Positions 10,788 to 19,646 of a DNA stretch of 64,000 bases are shown here, piece by piece. Each line of letters starts with the position of its first letter. The first letter of the stretch is position 1. This DNA is from Diploptera punctata (lineage: Eukaryota; Arthropoda; Insecta; Blattodea; Blaberidae), in contig JASPKZ010003433.1 of NCBI GenBank assembly GCA_030220185.1, positions 310,001 to 374,000 of the forward strand, read 5' to 3'. The notes under the pieces are model-generated. The model worked only from the letters and a program-made list of their open reading frames with translations. It searched no databases and was not told where the DNA came from. The translations under genes were made by a program, and so were the position numbers.

Positions 10788-10803
10788 TAAGCGAATTTTA
10801 TCA

Positions 10804-11035
10804 AATGTTATCATCAACCTTCGTTCAAAACGTACTCCTGGTCACCTCTTTTTGACGAATTACGAAGGAATGTAGATTTTGAGGCAGTTCCCATGAAAAT
10901 ATTATAATATTTTTTACAAAAGGACGGCGTTATGTAACAATCGACTATGCGTCATTATGTAAGTTCCGAGAAAAATGCGTTGAAAGTCATTTTTACATTT
11001 TAAACTCTAGCAAGAGCTATTTAATTATTTCTGAC
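10804..11035. other. Unassigned sequence
   Basis: Nothing recognised. Confidence 0.5.
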
Positions 11036-11390
11036 TTCATCATCATCATCAACAACAAGGATTAAGCCCAATGGCCTGTTCCGATATCGTTATAGGTCGA
11101 ATTGGTCCTTCCATCTCTTCAATGGTCTTCCCAACATTCTTCTCCCTTTTGGTTTATAATTATACATTCTTCTTGGTATGCGCGTTCATTCGTAATACGT
11201 GCTGAAGATAAGCATTTTGATAATATTTTATTCTTTCGCAGAGATTAAATATATTAAGTTCTGTTCTTATATCTTCGTTTTTCTTTTTATCGGTTCTTTG
11301 GTATCCTGCTATTGCTCTCGACATCCAATCCGGCCTTTGCTTTGAGATGAATCAGTAATAATAAATGTCCCCTGACCGCGTTACGAGCGC
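11036..11390 (-). pseudogene. LINE-D reverse-transcriptase C-terminus with (CAT)n tail
   Basis: The minus strand has the C-terminal basic segment followed by ggattaagcccaatggcc-type 3' end and a (tga)n tail, seen here as catcatcatcatca. The same end occurs at 61014-61490 and in weaker form at 53263 and 59918. Confidence 0.6.
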
Positions 11391-11627
11391 TGTGCAGGGT
11401 AAGGATAATGACAGGGCTGCTGTCTCATAGCATCTATCCATGCACCTCTAAGTATTAACCTCTTTAGAGAGGGTTGCTGCTTCCGCCCCTTGAGCCGTTG
11501 TGATGATCGCCTGGTATCACGTCGCCTCGTAGACCGTTGCAGACTTCTTGGTCGATGTCAACCTTCTGGCAGATGTCTCCCACGTTGCGGACTATTCTTA
11601 GTTCTGACTTACAATCACTTATTTGAT
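11391..11627. other. Unassigned, comparatively GC-rich
   Basis: No recognisable gene. The composition differs from its neighbours and may reflect another repeat. Confidence 0.35.
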
Positions 11628-11963
11628 CCACCCATAGTAATTCTGCCCGAAGGCAGGTACTTCACTGCAATCATAGCATTTTCATGCTATGCTTGCAGCT
11701 TTACTAGGGAATTATAGGTGTGGTGGCTTCCCGTTGCTTTCCACACCGGTGAAGGATGGTGGTGATGATAATGATGATGATGATGATGATGACCATATGA
11801 TTTCGGGGACCGTTTGCGCCTTAAAGTTTTCTTGACATTTGTCTTACAGGTGAGGAAAACCCCTGATAAAAACCTCACCCAGAAAAACTGTCGCGACCGG
11901 GGATCGAACCCGGGCCCGCTGCGTGACAAGGCAGCACGCAACCACGAGACCACAGCGGTGGAC
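11628..11963 (-). mobile_element. SINE2, near full length
   Basis: On the minus strand the tRNA-like head (A-box region gtggtctcg, B box gggttcgatccccgg) starts at 11963. A body with cctgtaagacaaatgtc follows, then a variable (atc)n tract, a hairpin-prone gcatagcatgaaaatgctat block and the gaattactatggg end. Confidence 0.85.
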
Positions 11964-11974
11964 CACTTATATGA

Positions 11975-12154
11975 TAATATTGTATATACTGATTTATGTA
12001 TGAGACCTACAAAGTATAGAAGTCAAGGAAGACCATTTGCTAGATGCAAAGACCAAACCTACGGGTTCGATAGTGCCAGTGAGTAAGTAAGTAAGTAAAG
12101 ACCAAACCTCTTGAAGTCGGAACAGTTCAGAGGGCCTAAGCCTTGATGTTGATG

Positions 12155-12185
<31 letters not shown>
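11975..12185 (+). mobile_element. LINE 3' end with (GAT/AAT)n tail, split by a 36-bp LINE-T
   Basis: The strand reads RPTKYRSQGRPFARC.DQT, the basic GRP..RW.D end of a non-LTR reverse transcriptase, then a 3' end cctaagccttgatgttgatg and an AAT tail. The frame is interrupted at 12061 by the LINE-T micro-insertion. Confidence 0.6.
12061..12096 (+). mobile_element. 36-bp LINE-T insertion with 13-bp target duplication
   Basis: Only the last codons and tail of LINE-T are present (acgggttcgatagtgccagt and the gtaa repeats). aaagaccaaacct lies on both sides, at 12048-12060 and 12097-12109, without mismatch. Confidence 0.85.
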
Positions 12186-12194
<9 letters not shown>

Positions 12195-12195
<1 letters not shown>

Positions 12196-12546
12196 CCATC
12201 CATAGTAATTCTGCCCGAAGGCAGGTCCTTCACTGCAATCATAGCATTTTCATGCTATGCTTGCGGCTTTAGCAGGGAATTGTGTAGGTGTGGTAGCTTC
12301 CCGTTGCTTTCCACACCGGTGAAGGATGATGATGATAATGATAATGGTAAGGATGATAATGATAAGGATGATAGCCATATGATTTCGGGGACCGTTTGGG
12401 CCTTAAAGGTTTCCTGACATTTGTCTTACAGGTGAGGAAAAACCCCGATAAAAACCTCAACCAGAAAAACTGCCCCGGCCCGGGGATCGAACCCGGGCCC
12501 GCTGCGTGACAAGGCAGCACGCTACCTCGAGACCACAGCGGTGGAC
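12195..12546 (-). mobile_element. SINE2, near full length
   Basis: Complete head-to-tail SINE2 order on the minus strand, with its variable internal tract expanded as (gataat/aaggat)n. An AAT array follows the head side at 12547. Confidence 0.85.
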
Positions 12547-12549
12547 AAC

Positions 12550-12627
<78 letters not shown>

Positions 12628-12642
12628 CATCATCATCATCAT
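12547..12642. repeat. (AAT)n then (CAT)n microsatellite
   Basis: A long trinucleotide run lying between a SINE2 head and the tail of a minus-strand LINE. Confidence 0.95.
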
Positions 12643-12993
12643 AGTACATTCACGAATTTAGGCCATTTGTTGACCTGTTTCGGCCTCAAGAGAAACACCA
12701 TCCAGAAGTCTTTTGAGTGGACGTCCTGGTCTTCTTCTTCCTGCAGGTTGATATCTTAACATTAGTTTGGGTATTCTGTGATCTTCCATTCGATGAACAT
12801 GTTGTATCCATCTTGACTTATAATCAGAAATTTTGTTTTCTAAAGATTCCATGTGTAATTCTTCTAAGATGTCTTCATTTTTTTTGTGATCTAGTAGTGT
12901 GTATCCTGCAGTCCTCCGAAGATATCTCATTTCAGCAGATCTAAGTCTCTGTATATCCTTCTGTTTCAACGTCCATACTTCGCTACCATACAA
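12643..12993 (-). pseudogene. LINE-D-like reverse-transcriptase C-terminus
   Basis: The minus-strand frame is open for 111 residues: MYGSEVWTLKQKDIQRL, EMRYLRRTAGYTLLDHKKNE, then the WIQHVHRMEDHRIPK motif and GRRRPGRPLKRLLDG before the stop. The tail is (GAT)n then (TTA)n. It is truncated before the catalytic YADD, so it has no enzymatic activity. Confidence 0.75.
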
Positions 12994-12999
12994 AAGAGT

Positions 13000-13273
13000 T
13001 GGGTAGTGACGTGTGTATAACCTCTCCTACCCAATTCTCATCCTCACCTTCTCGTGGTACAACCTGTTTTCACAAACGAGGCTCTGAGGACCGAGTCACG
13101 GCGGTATAACCGTTCCATCAGGTACTGAGTAAATGCGGTATCCTAATGTCTGTCCAGAGACTAAAAGGTAGCAGCCCTACCACTGGACTACTTAGCGTCG
13201 GGCCAGTAACCTGTCCTAAGGAACTTCAAAACTACTTTCAAGTCTCAACACGAAAAAAGCCAGAAGGAATTGA

Positions 13274-13320
<47 letters not shown>

Positions 13321-13330
13321 TAATAATAAA
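13000..13330 (+). repeat. Unclassified repeat fragment with (AAT)n tail
   Basis: A comparatively GC-rich stretch ending gaaggaattgaaataat and continuing as an AAT array looks like the 3' end of a retroposed element. No other copy is present in the window. Confidence 0.35.
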
Positions 13331-14160
13331 TATATCTAAAATGACGTAACAGCCCAATGTTGTAAATATACATTTATAACACGGTCATTTTCAGTGTATA
13401 ATAAGTAAGATCAATGAAGTTTTGAAAAATAAAATCTTCAATGAGAACAACCTCAAATTTCTTGGAAATTCGCTAAATTGACAAGATTGTCTAGAGCTGC
13501 ATTTGGAGGTGAGCACCGTTTGATTAATAGAGTTAGTAATGACCTGCGCTTAGAGTTACTTGTGTGGGATTACGGACTGGATAACAGGTTAATAGTTAGG
13601 ACGAAAGCGCAATCAGTGTTGCTGACAAATGCTCTGGATTACATTTTATAATAGTTTCTTCATTGTGAGACTGTCACACTTATTCAGCTTCATTACTTTG
13701 AATTTCTCATTAAATAAAGTGCAAGACAGTTTATCTTCTTCTCTATTCTCTTTGTACAGGGATTTCGTTTTCACTATTTTTTCTTTCGTTTAGTGTGGGT
13801 TAATCTGTAATATATTTGAAGGCTTTCTTATATTACTATTTTTTATTTCGGGATTTTATGCCACTGTGCCACCTACATAAATTAAAAAAAAAAGAAAAGA
13901 AAAGCGCACAATATTTATTGTTGCAGTATGTGAATAAAATTACCTCTGACAAATGTTATTCTAAAAATAATATATATGTGTTATAACTACATTTTTTAAA
14001 GAAAAATATATAATAAATAATAATGATATAAAGTAAAAATTCTCTTTAAAAAAGCTTACCGGTACTTGGTATAGTAGCCAATAGATGGCAGTTGGAACCA
14101 TATCCAGCTGCCTCTCGTGTAAATAGAGAAATATATATAAATATATATATATATATATCT
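13331..14160. other. Unassigned AT-rich sequence
   Basis: No gene or shared repeat recognised. It ends in an interrupted (TA)n run at 14131-14158. Confidence 0.5.
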
Positions 14161-14462
14161 CCGAGGATAGGTCTTACAGTGCAATCATGACATTTTCATG
14201 CTTTACTTTGTAGCTTTACTAAGGAATTATAGGTGTGGTAGCTTCCCGTTGCTTTCCACACCGGTGAGAGATGATCATAATGATATGGATGATGATGGTC
14301 CGATGATTTTCGGGGACCGTTCGGCACTAAGCATCAGATTTGTTTTACAGGTGAGCAAAAAAACCGAAAAAACCTCATCCGGGAGTCTCTCCCAGCCGGG
14401 AATCGAACCCGGGCCAGCTGCGTGACAAGGCAGCACGCTACCTCGAGACCGCAGTGGTGGAC
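14161..14462 (-). mobile_element. SINE2, diverged
   Basis: Full SINE2 order but with many substitutions, including a changed 3' end and gggagagactcccgg in place of the usual block before the B box. Confidence 0.8.
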
Positions 14463-14520
14463 TTTATAAATAATATTGTAAATATCTTACTTTTTGTCTA
14501 ATAAAGTCCTGCTATATAAT
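14463..14520 (+). mobile_element. LINE-CTA 3' terminal fragment
   Basis: The block aaataatattgtaaatatct followed by tttttgtctaataaagtcct is shared with 49165-49230, where it ends in (CTA)n. Confidence 0.6.
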
Positions 14521-14542
14521 AGAAAAATTAATATTTTTGTTA

Positions 14543-14622
14543 GGATTCCTGAGTGGCGCAGTTGGTTTGAGCGCTAATGTGGAAGTTACACATCTCAGGT
14601 TCAAATCCCGACTCAGGCATTT
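14543..14622 (+). tRNA. tRNA-like sequence, probably pseudogene or SINE head
   Basis: A cloverleaf can be drawn. The acceptor arms cctgagt and actcagg pair over 7 bp, the D arm is gcgc/gcgc, the anticodon arm is atgtg/cacat with a 7-nt loop gaagtta, and the T arm holds ggttcaaatcc. The loop lacks U33 (it has A), so a working tRNA is unlikely; the nominal anticodon would be AGU. One T-stem pair is mismatched. A TA repeat follows closely. Confidence 0.5.
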
Positions 14623-14670
14623 ATTTTTCTTTTCATGTTATATATATATATATATATATATATGCTAGTA

Positions 14671-15400
14671 CAGTCATTAAGTTCTGAGACTTTACGCCTG
14701 AGGATAAGAACTCACAAGAATCTGAATGTCTCACAAGATGCCGATAACTAGACCTACACTTAAATAGAATCACATCCTCCCTCAAAATAGTCGCCTCTGG
14801 CCGTCATGCACGTTTGCCAACGGTGGTAGGTATAGTAGTTGGAAGCACCGCTGAAAGATGTTGCTAGGAAGGTCCCGTATGGCTTCTCTTGTGGCAGTCA
14901 TGACCTCTTCGCAAGAATGAAATCTACGCCCACGTAGGATTGCTTTCATTCGAGGAAAAATAAAAAAATCGTCATGTGATCATCACGTAGGTCTTGCGAC
15001 AAGATTCCTGGCTCACTGTGCTGGATAAGGTAACACGAGACATGTCCAGGTCATCAGAGAAAATTTTGTAACAAGTACCATGGCTGACCCCTACCACTGC
15101 TGCCAGACTGTCTACTGATTGGGAGCGGTTAGCACGCACCAACGTCACAACTTCTTCGATCTTGCGTTTAGTTCGAATTGTTTGTGGCCGCCCAGTACGC
15201 ACATCATCTTCCAAACTGTATCTTCTTTGCAAAAAACGTCGGTGCCGCTTAAACACAACACTGCGACTCAATGCGTACTCACCGTAAACTTACTGCATCA
15301 TTTGAAACGTTTCGACAGCGGTCTTGTCTAATTTCTGACAGAACTTGATGTTGCTGTGAATGCACTCAACTGTCTCTTGCTGGGACGAGAGACTAACTGA
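14671..15400 (-). pseudogene. Mariner-like transposase remnant, internally deleted
   Basis: On the minus strand the N-terminal helix-turn-helix region reads IKFCQKLDKTAVETFQMMQ, then VFKRHRRFLQRRYSLEDD, RTGRPQT and SVDSLAAVVGVSHGTCYKIF. The C-terminal end is also present (FPRMKAILRGRRFHSCEE; FQRCFQLL). The catalytic DDD/E middle is missing. The left end starts TA-cagtcattaagttctga, as expected for a TA target. The right inverted repeat is not seen, because a SINE2 fragment lies there. The frame has a stop near the start. Confidence 0.75.
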
Positions 15401-15403
15401 CAA

Positions 15404-15566
15404 GATTTCGGGGACCGTTTGGGCCTTAAAGTTTTCCTGACATTTGTCTTACAGGTGAGGAAAAACCCCGATAAAACCTCACCTAATAAACTGTCCCGAC
15501 CGGGGATCGAACCCGGGCCCGCTGCGTGACAAGGCAGCACGATACCTCGAGGCCACAGCGGTGGAC
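15404..15566 (-). mobile_element. SINE2 head half
   Basis: tRNA-like head and the following block only; it is truncated at the gatttcggggaccg position, directly at the edge of the mariner remnant. Confidence 0.8.
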
Positions 15567-16271
15567 TCATAACTGTTATTATTAGCGTATAGTTCAAGTA
15601 ATTTCTTATCGTTAGCTTTCTTCTGTTTTATTATAACTATTGGATAAATTAAAACAATTGAATTTAAGGGTTGAACATTGATTTTAGTGCTGGAATATTG
15701 AAGAGCAGAGTTCCTGATCACTTAATTTTAGAACAGCGGAAACATTTACGGTTATGGGCCAAGCGTTAGTACATTATTTAAACAAAGAGTCGTTTTCATT
15801 CTGCGGTTCCTGACAGTCCATAATTTAAAATAGAAAGTAAAAAACTTCATTTGCACATTAATGGTGGCTGGTTTTGCACGTATTTTAAATTGTATTTTTT
15901 TTGCTCAACGAGCCGTGAATGTGTTCATACTTCTAAGCAATAATCTAAATTACATGCTGATAATCACAAATTAATTTTCAATAAACGATTAATAATAAAT
16001 GTCATATTCTCTTTGACACGTTTTTCATGCATTGTTCCATGGAATCAATAACACCATCCAATGCGTTACCCTTCAAATAGTCATCTGAAAAACATACTTT
16101 TTCTATTATATTCACAAAGCATTGTATTTCCCAAGCGGACTGCGAACTGTCGTGTATATTTATCTATTCAAATTAATTCAAAAGTAATTAATGTTTTCGT
16201 ATTTGAATATAAACAAAAGATTTGTCATTAATTAATTAATGGATCGTATTTTGATTCCAGTTCCATATTAA

Positions 16272-16275
<4 letters not shown>
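15567..16275. other. Unassigned AT-rich sequence
   Basis: No gene or shared repeat recognised. Confidence 0.5.
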
Positions 16276-16337
<62 letters not shown>

Positions 16338-16338
<1 letters not shown>

Positions 16339-17162
16339 TCAGTGGCAGCTGTTTCGGTACACTGTACCTTCTTCAGACACGTTAACAAATTATGAATTGT
16401 GTTCCAACTGATCTAAGCAACAATACAACAATATTGTTGTACCTTCTTCAGACATGTTAACAAATTACGAATTGTGTTCCAAATGATCTAAGCAACAATA
16501 CAACAATATTGTACCTTCTTCAGACATGTTAACAAATTATGAATTGTGTTCCAACTGATCTAAGCAACAATACAACAATATTGTTGTACATTCTTCAGAC
16601 ATGTTAACAAATTACGAATTGTGTTCCAAATGATCTAAGCAACAATACAACAATATTGTACCTTCTTCAGACATGTTAACAAATTATGAATTCACAGTAA
16701 TATAATGTACGGTTAAAAACTATAATATAGTTACCTTGTAGATCCGTCGCCTCAACTTAAGTTATCTACAAGGTAACTATATTAACATAGTTTTTAACCG
16801 TACATTATATTACTGTGAACTAATACCTCAACGGAAAATCACCATGAATTTTACTAGTATCAAATTATGAATTGTGTTCCAAATGATCTAAGAACAATAC
16901 AACAATATGGTACCTTCTTCAGACATGTTAACAAATTATGAATTGTGTTCCAACTGATCTAAGCAACAATACAACAATTATTGTTGCTTAGATCAGTTGG
17001 AATACAATTCATAATTTGTTAACAATTATTGTTGCTTAGATCAGTTGGAATACAATTCATAATTTGTTAACAATTATTGTTGCTTAGATCAGTTGGAACA
17101 CAATTCATAATTTGTTAACATGTCTGAAGAAGGTACAGTGTACCGAAAGAGCTATCACTGAA
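16338..17162. mobile_element. Foldback-type inverted-repeat element, copy 1
   Basis: The ends are inverted (ttcagtggcagctgtttcgg at left; ccgaaagagctatcactgaa at right). The left arm is built from about four direct sub-repeats of 70-78 bp and the right arm from three shorter inverted ones. The centre holds a hairpin with 53-56-nt arms (16691-16743 and 16764-16819). No coding sequence is visible. This is the architecture of foldback elements, non-autonomous DNA transposons. Confidence 0.65.
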
Positions 17163-17212
17163 TTATATAATAAATATGAAAATCAAATAAAACTACGTTT
17201 TATTTTTATTTA

Positions 17213-17256
<44 letters not shown>

Positions 17257-17261
17257 CTATA

Positions 17262-17822
17262 AAGTAAAATCTGTCTCCGGAATAAAATTTTAGAGAGAAC
17301 TAATCAATTTAAATATCTTGGATATTATCTCTCTATCTGTGATGAAAAGGATATCCCCGAAAAAATTACTAGTTATAATAAAAGTTTGGGAATTATTAAT
17401 CAAGTTATGAAACCATCCCTTGTACAAAAAACACCAGATTACGTATATATAAAACTTTGGCTAGACCAGTGTTGACCTATGGTAGTGAAGCACGGACACT
17501 AAAAAGACAACATGAAAGCAGAATAACGGCTTGTGAAATGAGATTCATACGCAGAACAGCGGGTTACACCAGATGGGATCGGAAAAGGAACACCAATATC
17601 TTAAAAGAATTGAAGACTACGCCAATTTTGGAATATATTAAACAGTACTAACTAAATTGCAAACACCATCTTAAAAGAATGAGATCAAATCGGATCCCCA
17701 AAGCTGTTTATAATTATATACCAAGAGGACGAAGATCTCTGGGCCGTCCTATGAAACGCTGGGGGGAAAATTTTCTATAGGATCGTAACAGGCCTTGGCC
17801 TAATACTTGGATGGAAGAAGAA
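17262..17822 (+). pseudogene. LINE reverse-transcriptase C-terminus in duplication unit 1
   Basis: It encodes FKYLGYYLSICDEKD (motif E region), VLTYGSEARTLKRQHESR, CEMRFIRRTAGYTRWDRKRN and a basic GRRSLGRPMKRW end, with frameshifts, then gaagaagaagaa and AAT. At the TRWDRK position this unit still has tryptophan (TGG); unit 2 has a stop. Confidence 0.7.
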
Positions 17823-17852
17823 GAAGAAAATAATGACTATAATAATAATGAC

Positions 17853-17920
<68 letters not shown>

Positions 17921-17921
<1 letters not shown>

Positions 17922-18742
17922 TCAGTGGCAGCTGTTTCGGTACACTGTACCTTCTTCAGACACGTTAACAAATTATGAATTGTGTTCCAACTGATCTAAG
18001 CAACAATACAACAATATTGTTGTACCTTCTTCAGACATGTTAACAAATTACGAATTGTGTTCCAAATGATCTAAGCAACAATACAACAATATTGTACCTT
18101 CTTCAGACATGTTAACAAATTATGAATTGTGTTCCAACTGATCTAAGCAACAATACAACAATATTGTTGTACATTCTTCAGACATGTTAACAAATTACGA
18201 ATTGTGTTCCAAATGATCTAAGCAACAATACAACAATATTGTACCTTCTTCAGACATGTTAACAAATTATGAATTCACAGTAATATAATGTACGGTTAAA
18301 AACTATAATATAGTTACCTTGTAGATCCGTCGCCTCAACTTAAGTTATCTACAAGGTAACTATATTATAGTTTTTAACCGTACATTATATTACTGTGAAC
18401 TAATACCTCAACGGAAAATCACCATGAATTTTACTAGTATCAAATTATGAATTGTGTTCCAAATGATCTAAGAACAATACAACAATATGGTACCTTCTTC
18501 AGACATGTTAACAAATTATGAATTGTGTTCCAACTGATCTAAGCAACAATACAACAATTATTGTTGCTTAGATCAGTTGGAATACAATTCATAATTTGTT
18601 AACAATTATTGTTGCTTAGATCAGTTGGAATACAATTCATAATTTGTTAACAATTATTGTTGCTTAGATCAGTTGGAACACAATTCATAATTTGTTAACA
18701 TGTCTGAAGAAGGTACAGTGTACCGAAAGAGCTATCACTGAA
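17921..18742. mobile_element. Foldback-type inverted-repeat element, copy 2
   Basis: Same architecture as copy 1. Here the central hairpin arms, 18274-18326 and 18347-18399, are perfectly complementary over all 53 positions with a 20-nt loop. Copy 1 has three extra bases in its right arm. Confidence 0.65.
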
Positions 18743-18805
18743 TTATATAATAAATATGAAAATCAAATAAAACTACGTTTTATTTTTATTTAATTAATAA
18801 TAATG

Positions 18806-18849
<44 letters not shown>

Positions 18850-18854
<5 letters not shown>

Positions 18855-19425
18855 CTATAAAGTAAAATCTGTCTCCGGAGTAAAATTTTAGAGAGAACTA
18901 ATCAATTTAAATATCTTGGATATTATCTCTCTATCTGTGATGAAAAGGATATCCCCGAAAAAATTACTAGTTATAATAAAAGTTTGGGAATTATTAATCA
19001 AGTTATGAAACCATCCCTTGTACAAAAAACACCAGATTACGTATATATAAAACTTTGGCTAGACCAGTGTTGACCTATGGTAGTGAAGCACGGACACTAA
19101 AAAGACAACATGAAAGCAGAATAACGGCTTGTGAAATGAGATTCATACGCAGAACAGCGGGTTACACCAGATGAGATCGGAAAAGGAACACCAATATCTT
19201 AAAAGAATTGAAGACTACGCCAATTTTGGAATATATTAAACAGTACTAACTAAATTGCAAACACCATCTTAAAAGAATGAGATCAAATCGGATCCCCAAA
19301 GCTGTTTATAATTATATACCAAGAGGACGAAGATCTCTGGGCCGTCCTATGAAACGCTGGGGGGAAAATTTTCTATAGGATCGTAACAGGCCTTGGCCTA
19401 ATACTTGGATGGAAGAAGAAGAAGA
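18850..19425 (+). pseudogene. LINE reverse-transcriptase C-terminus in duplication unit 2
   Basis: Duplicate of 17262-17822. A G-to-A change turns the tryptophan codon of TRWDRK into TGA. Confidence 0.7.
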
Positions 19426-19439
19426 AAATAATGACTATA

Positions 19440-19450
19440 ATAATAATGAC

Positions 19451-19509
<59 letters not shown>

Positions 19510-19646
19510 TAATAATGATAATAATGATAATAATGATAATAATGATACTAATGATAATAATGATAATAATGATAATAATGATAATAATAATAATAATGAT
19601 AATAATGATAATAATAATAATAATAATGATAATAATGATGATAACT
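19440..19646. repeat. (AAT)n grading into (AATGAT)n compound microsatellite
   Basis: The pure AAT run changes to aatgataat-type hexamers before the LINE-T tail begins. Confidence 0.95.

Larger units (their letters stand above)
16277..17860 (+). repeat. 1.59-kb tandem duplication, unit 1
   Basis: The unit contains an AAT array, a foldback element, a second AAT array and a LINE tail, in that order. The same order recurs immediately to the right with an offset of 1583 bp at the left part and 1598 bp at the right part. Apart from AAT length, I find only a handful of differences. Confidence 0.9.
17861..19448 (+). repeat. 1.59-kb tandem duplication, unit 2
   Basis: Second copy of the unit described at 16277-17860. 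Confidence 0.9.

Noticed and set aside
11687..11953. Frames over SINE2 copies such as SRSGPGFDPRSGQFFWVRF, repeated many times
   Set aside because: They are translations of the tRNA-like SINE2 head in reverse and recur only because the SINE recurs.
14543..14622. Functional tRNA gene
   Set aside because: A at position 33 of the anticodon loop and a mismatched T stem make function unlikely.
16436..16690. Regularly repeated 70-78-bp units that could suggest a CRISPR array
   Set aside because: Units repeat as wholes without unique spacers, lie in a eukaryotic context, and form the arm of an inverted-repeat element.
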